Below, piece after piece: positions 53,851 through 61,950 of a stretch of 64,000 nucleotides of DNA. A program made the translations under genes and the position numbers. The notes beneath the pieces are model-generated. The model worked only from the letters and a program-made list of their open reading frames with translations. It was not told the origin of the DNA and did not search any database. The stretch lies in the NCBI GenBank assembly GCA_014650015.1, contig BMUD01000015.1, positions 151,079-215,078 on the forward strand, in the 5' to 3' direction. The stretch is from Streptomyces griseoloalbus. Lineage in GTDB: Bacteria > Actinomycetota > Actinomycetes > Streptomycetales > Streptomycetaceae. The number at the start of each line of letters is the position of its first letter. The stretch's first letter is position 1.

Positions 53851-54305
53851 GGGTGGGCGCGACGGCACCCCGCGAGCGCCGGGCCGCGCAACCACCCCCG
53901 GCCCACACCCACACCGGGCACGAGTCAACACCCGCACCCCCACCCCCGTACAACCCCACCCCTGACCGACCCGGACCACACCCCCCACCCCGCCCGTGAA
54001 CACGGCAATCCAACTGCCGTACCCCGCAACCCCCCTGTCCAGTCCTGTTGGCTGCACACGGCCACAACTCGCCCCAGACCCACCCCGAACACGCAACATT
54101 CCGATCAACATCCGGTCATCACCCGGCACTTGATCCCACGTCAACCGGTTACAGAAGCGACGTAATCGGTGATTTGAGCAACTCGGTGTAGCAGAGCCTG
54201 CACGAAGCGTTATTCTCCTCAGACGCAATCCGGTACCCACCCGTCGCTACGACGGGTGAAAGGTCCCGCACTGCACGTGATGAAAGCTCTGCCTCTGGGA
54301 GTCCC
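53851..54305. promoter_or_regulatory. C-rich spacer and bldN upstream region
   Basis: No gene is supported. The last 160 bases before bldN are less GC-rich and should hold its promoter. A TTAC-N9-GTAA palindrome is at 54149-54165. bldN is a known BldD target, but this palindrome does not match the BldD consensus spacing, so I leave it unassigned. Confidence 0.4.
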
Positions 54306-55085
54306 GTGTACCCACACGTCGGGGTTGACGCCTCGGGCCTGGCTACGCTGCGCGCGACAGTCGCGACAGCCCGAGACATGTTGCGCGACATCGTCCCCAC
54401 CGCGCACACCGTCCCCGCATTCGCCACCGCCCCCGTCGGCCCGTGCTACGCCCTTGCCGACGGCACCGCCGCGGTCGGCAGACGAGGGCGCCCCTCCGGT
54501 GCCGCCACCACCGCCCGCCGTCCGGCCGCCGACAGCGACAGCGCCCGGATGATGGACCTCGTGGAGCGGGCCCAGGCCGGCGAGGCCGACGCCTTCGGAC
54601 GGCTCTACGACCAGTACAGCGACACCGTGTACCGGTACATCTACTACCGGGTCGGCGGAAAGGCGACCGCCGAGGACCTCACCAGCGAGACCTTTCTTCG
54701 GGCACTGCGCCGCATCGGCACCTTCACCTGGCAGGGGCGCGACTTCGGCGCCTGGCTGGTGACCATCGCCCGCAACCTCGTCGCCGACCACTTCAAGTCC
54801 AGCCGCTTCCGGCTCGAGGTCACCACCGGAGAGATGCTCGACGCCAACGAGGTCGAGCGCTCCCCCGAGGATTCCGTTCTCGAGTCCCTGTCCAATGCCG
54901 CCCTCCTCGATGCCGTACGACGACTCAACCCCCAACAGCAGGAGTGCGTCACGCTCCGATTTCTCCAGGGTCTGTCCGTCGCCGAGACCGCCCGCGTGAT
55001 GGGCAAGAACGAGGGCGCCATCAAGACCCTGCAGTACCGGGCCGTCCGCACCCTCGCCCGCCTCCTCCCCGAAGACGCCCGCTGA
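54306..55085 (+). CDS. bldN: Developmental ECF sigma factor BldN (proprotein)
   Basis: The 259-residue protein is an ECF sigma factor needed for aerial hyphae and the chaplin/rodlin hydrophobic sheath. The first 80 or so residues (M-Y-P-H-V-G-V-D-A-S start) form the N-terminal pro-region known for BldN, which is removed by proteolysis. Sigma region 2 follows (D-A-F-G-R-L-Y-D-Q-Y near 95, then E-D-L-T-S-E-T-F-L-R-A-L), and region 4 has Q-Q-Q-E-C-V-T-L-R-F and L-S-V-A-E-T-A-R-V-M-G. The GTG start has GGGAG upstream. The anti-sigma gene rsbN follows. Confidence 0.95.
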   Translation: MYPHVGVDASGLATLRATVATARDMLRDIVPTAHTVPAFATAPVGPCYALADGTAAVGRRGRPSGAATTARRPAADSDSARMMDLVERAQAGEADAFGRLYDQYSDTVYRYIYYRVGGKATAEDLTSETFLRALRRIGTFTWQGRDFGAWLVTIARNLVADHFKSSRFRLEVTTGEMLDANEVERSPEDSVLESLSNAALLDAVRRLNPQQQECVTLRFLQGLSVAETARVMGKNEGAIKTLQYRAVRTLARLLPEDAR

Positions 55086-55142
55086 CCCAAAGACGGCCGC
55101 TGACCCAAAGACGGCCGCTGACCCAAAGACGGCCGCTGACCC
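55080..55142. repeat. 18-bp tandem repeat at the 3' end of bldN
   Basis: CGCTGACCCAAAGACGGC is repeated three times, with a partial fourth copy. The first copy includes the bldN stop. The 18-base unit keeps the reading frame and each unit contains a TGA in the bldN frame. Confidence 0.85.
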
Positions 55143-55259
55143 GAACGCACCCGCCGACCCGACACCCAGCCACCCACCGGCCGACCGACACACACTCCGC
55201 GACACCCAACTCACGGTACGTGAAAGTCGGTTGGCTTCCTCATTCCGTCATCCGGCGTC

Positions 55260-55288
55260 CGTAACCCAAGTGCCGCGCCACTCGTTGT
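55260..55288 (+). promoter_or_regulatory. Candidate sigma-BldN promoter of rsbN
   Basis: CGTAAC (55260-55265) and CGTTGT (55283-55288), 17 bases apart, match the elements known from BldN-dependent promoters. The site is 131 bases before the rsbN GTG, consistent with a feedback loop. Confidence 0.7.
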
Positions 55289-55418
55289 GCGGGATACAGG
55301 CTCCCTGTGGTCACCCCCTGACCGACTTCGATCACCTGATCGTGTGCCCTTGGTCAGGTCGGGGAACCCTCAGGACCCCCTGGGGAGTCGACCGTCATGA
55401 CGAGAGGAGGTGCCGCCA

Positions 55419-56657
55419 GTGATCGCGAACGTATCGGCGCACCGGCGGGCGAACGCCTTCGCCCAGGCCCTGGAGGAACAGTCCGACCGGGGCGCGGCGG
55501 CCGAGCAGTCCGAAGGATCGGCACCGGCCCCGGCCGCCGCGCAGAGCGAGCAGGCGCGGTTGCTCGCGCTGGCCTCCGGCCTCGGCGCGCTGCCCAAGCC
55601 GGAGCTGGACCCCGAGGTCAAGGTCGTCCAGCGGGCCCAACTGGTGGCCGCGTTCGAGGCCATGCTCCAGGAGGGCACCGCGGCGGGCGAGGCGACGGAT
55701 CGGGCCGTTCCCGAACAACACTCGCGCCGGGCCCGCGGCGCACACCGCGCAGCCCCCCTGGGCAAGCTGCGACCGCGCTCCCGGCTGGCCAAAGGACTCA
55801 CCGCGGGCGGACTCACCGTCGGGGTCGCCGCCGGCGCCCTCGGCGGAGTCGCCGCCGCCAGCTCCGACGCCCTGCCCGGCGACTCCCTCTACGGCCTCAA
55901 GCGAGGCATCGAGGACGTCAGACTCGGCCTCGCCGACGGCAACGACGAGCGGGGGCGGGTCTACCTCAACCACGCCTCCACCCGCCTCGGCGAAGCCCGC
56001 CGGCTGATGGAGCGCGGACGCAGCGGCCCCCTGGACCACGAGTCCCTCGGCGAGATCCGCCGCGCCCTGTCCGGGATGCGGCACGACGCGTCCGAGGGCC
56101 ACCGGCTGCTGCGCCAGGCCTACCAGCGCGACCCGGACTCCCTGAGTCCCCTCCAGACGCTCTCCTCCTTCTCCCACGCACACCGCGAGAGCTGGGGCAC
56201 CCTGCGCGACCGACTGCCCGTGCAGTTGGGCGACGTCAGTGAGCAGGTCTCGTCGGTGTTCGACGCCATAGACCAGGACGTCGCCCCGTTGCAGTCCCTG
56301 CTCCCCTCGTCTCCGACCCAGGACGACGGCGGCGGGACACCTCGGCGCGGCTCCGCATCGTCGCCCGGCGCCCCGTCCGACACGGGCCCCTCGCAGTCCC
56401 CCGGCACCGGCACCTCCGCCGAGAGCGGCACCAGCAGTGACGGACCGTCCGATTCCGCCGACACCGGCGGCGAGAGCGACGGCCTGCTCGGCGGCAACAC
56501 CGGCGGCCTGCTCGACCCGCCCGAGGCCGGCGGCGCCGGCACGTCGCCGCCGGCCTCGGCCGACCCCACACCACCCCCCGCCCCCGACGTCACCCTCCCG
56601 CCGCTCCTCCCCGGGCTGCTCCCCGGGCTGGGCATCGACGGAGAGAACGGGGAGTAG
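55419..56657 (+). CDS. rsbN: Anti-sigma factor RsbN (DUF5667)
   Basis: The 412-residue protein lies directly after bldN. The N-terminal part (about 1-120) is cytoplasmic with R-R-A-N-A-F-A-Q-A-L-E-E at the start and should bind BldN. One membrane helix (about 124-148) leads to an outer DUF5667 domain (S-D-A-L-P-G-D-S-L-Y-G-L-K-R-G-I-E) and a long Ser/Gly/Pro-rich tail. GTG at 55419 lies eight bases after GGAGG. RsbN holds BldN inactive at the membrane, and its gene is itself BldN-dependent. Confidence 0.9.
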   Translation: MIANVSAHRRANAFAQALEEQSDRGAAAEQSEGSAPAPAAAQSEQARLLALASGLGALPKPELDPEVKVVQRAQLVAAFEAMLQEGTAAGEATDRAVPEQHSRRARGAHRAAPLGKLRPRSRLAKGLTAGGLTVGVAAGALGGVAAASSDALPGDSLYGLKRGIEDVRLGLADGNDERGRVYLNHASTRLGEARRLMERGRSGPLDHESLGEIRRALSGMRHDASEGHRLLRQAYQRDPDSLSPLQTLSSFSHAHRESWGTLRDRLPVQLGDVSEQVSSVFDAIDQDVAPLQSLLPSSPTQDDGGGTPRRGSASSPGAPSDTGPSQSPGTGTSAESGTSSDGPSDSADTGGESDGLLGGNTGGLLDPPEAGGAGTSPPASADPTPPPAPDVTLPPLLPGLLPGLGIDGENGE

Positions 56658-56664
56658 GACCTGA

Positions 56665-56691
56665 GGGCGCCCCTCTCGCCGAGGGGCGCCC
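56665..56691 (+). terminator. Terminator after rsbN
   Basis: GGGCGCCCCTC and GAGGGGCGCCC form a perfect 11-base stem with a five-base loop, seven bases after the stop. Confidence 0.8.
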
Positions 56692-56876
56692 CCGGAGTCG
56701 TACGCGAGCGCGACCGACCCCCGTATCCGCACGCGACGCTCCGGAAGACCACCGACCGCCGCCGCACCAGCAGCGTGCCCCCTCCTGCCCGCTGCCCTCG
56801 CACCGCTCCGCAGGCGTCGAACAGCCGCACCGGACTCCGACCGTCGGCTCACCGCCCCCGGCCCGCAGAGGCCGCC

Positions 56877-57965
56877 TCAGAAAAACACCGACCGCCGCTG
56901 CACCAGCAGCTTGTACAACGTGTGCTGGATCTGTTCCCTGACCTGGTCGGTCAGGTTGAACATCAGCATCGGGTCCTCCGCCGCCTCCGGCGGATAACCG
57001 TCCGTCGGAATCGGCTCCCCGAACTGGATCGTCCACTTCGTCGGCAGCGGAATCGCCCCCAGCGGCCCCAGCCACGGGAACGTCGGCGTCAACGGGAAGT
57101 ACGGAAAGCCCAGCAGCCGGGCCAGCGTCTTCGCGTTGCCGATCATCGGATAGATCTCCTCCGCCCCGACGATCGAGCACGGGATGATCGGAGCCCGCTG
57201 CCGCAGCGCGGTGGAGACGAACCCGCCCCGCCCGAAGCGCTGCAGCTTGTAACGCTCACCGAAGGGCTTCCCGATGCCCTTGAACCCCTCCGGCATCACC
57301 CCCACCAGCTCACCCTGCCCGAGGAGGCGTTCGGCGTCCTCCGCGCAGGCCAGGGTGTGCCCGAGCTTGCGGGCGAGCTCGTTGACCACCGGCAGCATGA
57401 ACACCAGGTCCGCAGCGAGCAGCCGCAGATGGCGCCCGGCCGGATGGTGGTCGTGGACGGCGACCTGCATCATCAGGCCGTCCACCGGCACCGTCCCGGA
57501 GTGGTTGGCGACGATCAGGGCACCACCCTCCGAGGGGATGTTCTCGATGCCCTTCACCTCGACCCGGAAGTACTTCTCGTACACCGGACGCAGCAGGGAC
57601 ATCAGGACCTGGTCGGTGAGTTCCTCGTCGTAGCCGAAGTCGTCGACCTCGTAATCCCCGGTGAGCCGGCGGCGCAGGAAGGCCAGACCGCTCGCGACCC
57701 GCCGCTCCAGACCGTCCGTGCCGTCACCGGTGCCGCCGACGGTCTCGTCACCGGCCGGCTCCTGGGGCTGCTGTTCCTCACGGGTCACGGGCTCATCATC
57801 CCGCGCCGACGCCACGCCCGGCAGCGGCTGGACCTCCCCCACCTCCGCCGGCCGCGCGGTGCCCTGGCGCCGGCTTCCCGCACCTCGGCGGCGCGACGGG
57901 CGCTGCGCGGCACCCGCACGGGAGCGGTGGTCGTCGTCGAACGGAATGACCTTGGCGTCCGCCAT
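56877..57965 (-). CDS. Lysophospholipid acyltransferase (PlsC-like)
   Basis: The 362-residue protein carries the acyltransferase motif N-H-S-G-T-V-P-V-D (block I, HX4D, near 160), G-V-M-P-E-G-F-K-G (block III) and I-I-P-C-S-I-V-G-A-E-E. It transfers an acyl chain to lysophosphatidic acid or a related acceptor. The first 100 residues are a charged, disordered extension. It lies 14 bases after the epimerase gene on the same strand, so both are likely co-transcribed. The ATG at 57965 gives M-A-D-A-K-V-I-P-F. Confidence 0.88.
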   Translation of the reverse strand: MADAKVIPFDDDHRSRAGAAQRPSRRRGAGSRRQGTARPAEVGEVQPLPGVASARDDEPVTREEQQPQEPAGDETVGGTGDGTDGLERRVASGLAFLRRRLTGDYEVDDFGYDEELTDQVLMSLLRPVYEKYFRVEVKGIENIPSEGGALIVANHSGTVPVDGLMMQVAVHDHHPAGRHLRLLAADLVFMLPVVNELARKLGHTLACAEDAERLLGQGELVGVMPEGFKGIGKPFGERYKLQRFGRGGFVSTALRQRAPIIPCSIVGAEEIYPMIGNAKTLARLLGFPYFPLTPTFPWLGPLGAIPLPTKWTIQFGEPIPTDGYPPEAAEDPMLMFNLTDQVREQIQHTLYKLLVQRRSVFF

Positions 57966-57979
57966 CGTTGCTGCGCTCC

Positions 57980-59041
57980 TCAGTTGGCGCTCTGCGTCGG
58001 AGGGTGACCACTGCCCGGCATGGGCAGCGCGGCGATCCGGTCGACGGCCCTCTCGAGGGCCTCCGGCGGAAGCAGCCCGGGACCACGACTGCGCACGAAC
58101 TCCGCAAACGTTTCGGCAGTCGTGTACTTCGGGGTGAAGCCCAGCGTCTCCCGCATCTGGTCCGTCGCCACCACCCGACCGTGCGTGAGCAGCCGGATCT
58201 GCTCGGGCGAGAAGTCCGTCATCCCCAGCGTACGCACCAGCGAACCCGCCCAGGTGACCGCGGGAAGCAGCAGCGGCACGGTGGGCCGGCCGAGCCGCCT
58301 CGAACACTGCGAGAGCAGCAGGACACCGTCGCCGGCGATGTTGAAGGTGCCGCTGTTCAGCGTGGAACGCCGCGGTTCGTGCGAACCGATCCGCAGCACC
58401 TCGATGACGTCGTCCTCGTGCACGAACTGCAGCCGGGGGTCGTAGCCCAACACGGTCGGCAGCACCGGCAGCGAGAAGTACGAGGCGAGCGGACTGTCCG
58501 CGGCCGGGCCCAGGATGTTGGCGAACCTGAGCACACACACGGCGACGTCCGGGCGGCGGCGCGCGAAGCCGCGCACATAACCCTCGACCTCGACCGTGTC
58601 CTTCGCGAAGCCACCGCTCGGCAGCGACTTGGGCGGAGTCGTCTCGGTGAAGACCGCCGGGTCGCGGGGCGCCGAACCGTAGACGTTCGTACTGGACTTC
58701 ACGACCAGCCGTCTGATGCCGGGGGACTTCTGACAGGCACCCAGCAGCTGCATGGTGCCGATGACGTTGGTCTCCTTGAGCGCGGCCCGGCTGCCGCTGC
58801 CGAGCGGCGTACCCGTGACGTCGAGGTGGACGACGGTGTCGGCGCCCGACTCGGCGAGCACCCGCGCGATGGTGGGCTGGCGGATGTCCGCCTGGACGAA
58901 GTCGGCGCCGCCCAAGTGATGCTCGGGCGGAACCGCGTCCACGGCGACGACCCGGTCCACCTCGGGATCACGCTGGATCCGCCGGACGAAACGGCCTCCC
59001 AGCTGACGGGCCACTCCGGTCACGAGCACGACCTTTCCCAA
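57980..59041 (-). CDS. NAD-dependent epimerase/dehydratase
   Basis: The 353-residue protein is an extended SDR: V-L-V-T-G-V-A-R-Q-L-G-G near 5-16 for NAD, K-S-S-T-N-V-Y-G near 120-127 and L-R-F-A-N-I-L-G. The active-site Tyr-x3-Lys is weak, so it may bind rather than epimerise a nucleotide sugar. The TTG at 59041 is preferred, eight bases after AAGG; no ATG or GTG fits better. It heads a likely operon with the acyltransferase. Confidence 0.82.
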   Translation of the reverse strand: MGKVVLVTGVARQLGGRFVRRIQRDPEVDRVVAVDAVPPEHHLGGADFVQADIRQPTIARVLAESGADTVVHLDVTGTPLGSGSRAALKETNVIGTMQLLGACQKSPGIRRLVVKSSTNVYGSAPRDPAVFTETTPPKSLPSGGFAKDTVEVEGYVRGFARRRPDVAVCVLRFANILGPAADSPLASYFSLPVLPTVLGYDPRLQFVHEDDVIEVLRIGSHEPRRSTLNSGTFNIAGDGVLLLSQCSRRLGRPTVPLLLPAVTWAGSLVRTLGMTDFSPEQIRLLTHGRVVATDQMRETLGFTPKYTTAETFAEFVRSRGPGLLPPEALERAVDRIAALPMPGSGHPPTQSAN

Positions 59042-59218
59042 GATCAGCGCCTTCCTTTTCGCCCTCGTCCTGATGGCCGACCTGACGGCCAACCTATCGG
59101 TTCGCCGTCGCTCTGTGGCATCCACCCGATGCGTGACGTGACGATCACCCCGGACGTACGAACCGCCCCGGCCCCGAGGACCGCACCACCAGCCGCCCGC
59201 ACCCGCCCGGCACACGGC

Positions 59219-59253
59219 AGTGGCCCCCCACCGAAGTGCGGTGGGGGGCCACT
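59219..59253 (-). terminator. Terminator after the small basic protein gene
   Basis: A perfect 15-base stem (AGTGGCCCCCCACCG / CGGTGGGGGGCCACT) with a five-base loop, 23 bases after the stop. Confidence 0.85.
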
Positions 59254-59275
59254 GGACACGCTCTCGCGCTGTCGC

Positions 59276-59374
59276 TTACTTCTTGTTGCGACGCTGAACG
59301 CGCGTGCGCTTGAGCAGCTTGCGGTGCTTCTTCTTGGCCATCCGCTTGCGCCGCTTCTTGATAACAGAGCCCAC
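59276..59374 (-). CDS. 32-residue basic protein (AURKAIP1/COX24-like)
   Basis: A 32-residue protein that is almost half Lys and Arg: starts [16 protein letters not shown] and ends V-Q-R-R-N-K-K. This is the widespread actinobacterial AURKAIP1/COX24-domain protein, related to a small ribosome-associated protein of mitochondria. Binding of rRNA is likely. It starts with GTG at 59374 and is followed by a strong terminator. Confidence 0.9.
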   Translation of the reverse strand: MGSVIKKRRKRMAKKKHRKLLKRTRVQRRNKK

Positions 59375-59528
59375 GACTACCCTCGCTCACTTCTCATCAC
59401 TCGGTGTTTGGGCGCCATGGGCCCACACGACCTACGAGGGGCTAGCCTACCCGTCCGAGCGCTGAGGTCGTAATCGAGGTGACCGGGGAGGCCCATGAGT
59501 GCCCTGTACGGGTCTCCCCGGGTCGCCG

Positions 59529-59741
59529 TCAGGCGGTTTCCACCCCCACGTAGCTCTCGCGGAGGTACTCGTGAACCGCTTGCTCCGGGACGCGGAAGGA
59601 CCGCCCCACCCGGATCGCGGGCAGATGACCACTGTGCACCAACCGGTACACGGTCATCTTCGACACTCGCATCACCGAGGCGACTTCCGCCACGGTAAGG
59701 AACTGAACCTCGTTCAGAGGCCTCTCGCCAGCTGCAGCCAT
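59529..59741 (-). CDS. bdtA: BldC-like small MerR/excisionase-type DNA-binding protein
   Basis: The 70-residue protein has a winged HTH of the excisionase type: F-L-T-V-A-E-V-A-S-V-M-R-V-S-K-M-T-V-Y-R (14-33), L-V-H-S-G-H-L-P-A-I-R-V-G-R-S-F-R-V. It resembles BldC but is a distinct paralogue; its place beside the small basic protein and the epimerase gene corresponds to bdtA (BldD target A) of model Streptomyces. It probably binds DNA repeats as a head-to-tail oligomer. The ATG at 59741 follows AGGTG. Confidence 0.85.
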   Translation of the reverse strand: MAAAGERPLNEVQFLTVAEVASVMRVSKMTVYRLVHSGHLPAIRVGRSFRVPEQAVHEYLRESYVGVETA

Positions 59742-59870
59742 GACACACCTGAACCTTCCGCACTCGACGGCCACCGGCTTCCCCTTCCGGTGACTCTTCG
59801 TCGCTGCGTGCTCACTCCCCAATGTAGGGGCGGGTGATGCGAGTGGGGAAGAGGTGCACCCATCGGCGGC

Positions 59871-60686
59871 CTACTGTGACAGACACGCTCGATTGAGTAC
59901 GTAGCGGGCCAGCGGCAGGTAGTAATCGGACCGCACACCGTCATCAAGTGGAACGACGACGGACACGCGCCCCTCGGCCTCCCCGACGAAGGGGGCGGGG
60001 TCGTTCACATCGGCCGGCCCGACCGCCTCGAACCCCAGCTGACCTGCACCGCAGACCCAACCGTGGTCTCCGATCACCAGCCCGGGAAGCGGCCCGCCGG
60101 CGTCGGCCACCGCGGCGAGCGCGGTCCGAACCGGGAGCGGCGAGTGCGTGTGTGCGCCCGGCTCACAACCGGGGCGTTCCGGGGCCGCGCTCCGGACGAA
60201 CCCGACTCCTCGTACGTAGTCGAGGTTGTACGTGCGTAGACCGAACCGGGTCGTTATGTCGACACGGCGACCCTGCGCCGGGGTGAGAACCGTACATCCC
60301 GCCGCCGACAAGCCGTCTGCCAGCGCGGCGTAGAAGCCGATCAGCCGGTGCGGATGGCCCGTGCCGACGAGCACCGGCACACGACGCCGGGCGGCGTCCG
60401 CCAGCCGCTCCGCGCAGGCGTCCAGGGCGGCCAGGGTCCGCTCGGGGTCGATCACATCATGGCCGAAGGTGTGCCCCGGGTCGGCCGAAACCCCGCACCT
60501 GTCCGCCATCAACGCGATCACATCCCGCTCGCCCCACACCCATTCGGGATCCAACCCGATCAAAACGCGCGGGTCCCGGGCGGCGAACAGCCGATAGCTG
60601 CGCAGGCTCTCCTCCCGCGGGGTGCCCACGACCCCGGCGAGCCGGGCAGCCAGAAGATGCGCGCGAAGATCGACGGTGGTCAGCAC
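59871..60686 (-). CDS. Uncharacterised actinomycete protein (annotated as phosphatase in relatives)
   Basis: The 271-residue cytoplasmic protein starts with GTG at 60686 and has L-I-G-L-D-P-E-W-V-W-G, P-V-L-V-G-T-G-H-P-H-R-L-I-G-F-Y and G-L-V-I-G-D-H-G-W-V-C-G. The G-T-G-H-P-H and G-D-H-G segments could bind a metal or phosphate, which agrees with its usual label as a phosphatase; I cannot confirm activity. No ribosome binding site is obvious. It lies between bdtA and acuC on the same strand. Confidence 0.7.
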   Translation of the reverse strand: MLTTVDLRAHLLAARLAGVVGTPREESLRSYRLFAARDPRVLIGLDPEWVWGERDVIALMADRCGVSADPGHTFGHDVIDPERTLAALDACAERLADAARRRVPVLVGTGHPHRLIGFYAALADGLSAAGCTVLTPAQGRRVDITTRFGLRTYNLDYVRGVGFVRSAAPERPGCEPGAHTHSPLPVRTALAAVADAGGPLPGLVIGDHGWVCGAGQLGFEAVGPADVNDPAPFVGEAEGRVSVVVPLDDGVRSDYYLPLARYVLNRACLSQ

Positions 60687-60777
60687 GGAAGAGATGGTGC
60701 GGGACGGCGGGGCGGGACACCCCCATAACGGGCGAACACCGCACAGTCGGCGTAACGACCCCCGGGGACGACGGCCC

Positions 60778-61950
60778 TCAGGGCAGCAGCCCGCGCAGCG
60801 GGAACACCGCACGCCGGACCGCGAGGATCGCCTGGTCCAGACGGTCCGCCGGATCGTAACCCTCGTCCCACGCGGCCCAGGAGACCGGCCACCGCCCGTC
60901 GGTCATCCGCCGCGGCGCCGACTGGCGGGTCCGGGCGTAGACCTCCTGCCGCCAGCCCTCGGGAATCGGTGTCGTCGGATCCACCGGCCGCTCGGCCGCG
61001 ATCCCCACCAGATGCGTCCAGGACCGCGGGACGACCTCCACCACCGCGTATCCACCGCCGCCGAGCGCCACCCACCGCCCGTCGGCGTACGCGTGCGCGA
61101 GCTCGTGGCACGCCACCTGCACCGCCCGCTGCGCGTCCAGCGACACCGCCAGATGCGCCAGCGGATCCTCGAAGTGCGTATCGGCCCCGTGCTGCGTCAC
61201 CAGCACCTGCGGCCGGAAGTCCGCGATCAGCTCCGGTACGACCGAGTGGAACGCCCGCAGCCACCCGGCATCCCCGGTCCCGGCCGGCAGGGCGACGTTG
61301 ACCGCGCCGCCCTCCGCGCCGGCCGCCCCCGTCTCCTCCGGCCACCCGGTCTGCGGGAACAGGGTCCGCGGGTGCTCGTGCAGCGAGATCGTCAGCACGC
61401 GCGGGTCCTCCCAGAACGCCGCCTGCACACCGTCCCCGTGATGCACGTCGACATCGACGTACGCGATCCGCTCGGCCCCCAGCTCCAGCAGGCGCGCGAT
61501 CGCCAGCGAGGCGTCGTTGTACACGCAGAACCCGGAGGCCGCACCTGGCATCGCATGGTGCAGCCCGCCCGCGAAGTTCACCGCGTGCGCCGCCTCCCCG
61601 CGCCACACGGCCTCCGCCGCGCCCACCGACTGCCCCGCGATCAGTGCCGACACCTCGTGCATCCCCGCGAACGCGGGATCGTCCATCGTCCCGAGCCCGT
61701 ACGACGGATCCGCCGCCGCCGGGTTCGCGGACGCGGCCCGCACCGCCTCGATGTAGTCCTCCCGGTGGACGAGCCGCAGCGTCGACTCCCCGGCCGCCTT
61801 CGCGGCGACCACCTCCACCTCACGGTCGAGCCCGAGGGCACCGACCAGACTCCGGGTCAGCGCGAGCCGGACCGGGTCCATCGGATGGTCCCGGCCGAAG
61901 TCATAGCCCGTCACTGCCTCGTCCCACATCAGCTGCGCGCGACCGCTCAT
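60778..61950 (-). CDS. acuC: AcuC-type deacetylase
   Basis: The 390-residue enzyme belongs to the histone deacetylase/AcuC family that removes acetyl groups from lysines, for example of acetyl-CoA synthetase. The zinc and charge-relay residues are in G-L-H-H-A-M-P-G-A-A-S-G-F-C-V-Y-N-D, Y-V-D-V-D-V-H-H-G-D-G, and G-G-G-G-Y near the end. The ATG at 61950 overlaps the MFS gene by 50 bases, so the two are translated from one mRNA. Confidence 0.93.
   Translation of the reverse strand: MSGRAQLMWDEAVTGYDFGRDHPMDPVRLALTRSLVGALGLDREVEVVAAKAAGESTLRLVHREDYIEAVRAASANPAAADPSYGLGTMDDPAFAGMHEVSALIAGQSVGAAEAVWRGEAAHAVNFAGGLHHAMPGAASGFCVYNDASLAIARLLELGAERIAYVDVDVHHGDGVQAAFWEDPRVLTISLHEHPRTLFPQTGWPEETGAAGAEGGAVNVALPAGTGDAGWLRAFHSVVPELIADFRPQVLVTQHGADTHFEDPLAHLAVSLDAQRAVQVACHELAHAYADGRWVALGGGGYAVVEVVPRSWTHLVGIAAERPVDPTTPIPEGWRQEVYARTRQSAPRRMTDGRWPVSWAAWDEGYDPADRLDQAILAVRRAVFPLRGLLP

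Noticed and set aside
54149-54165. TTAC-N9-GTAA palindrome as a BldD box
   Set aside because: The spacing of the half-sites does not match the BldD consensus, so I do not assign it although bldN is a known BldD target.
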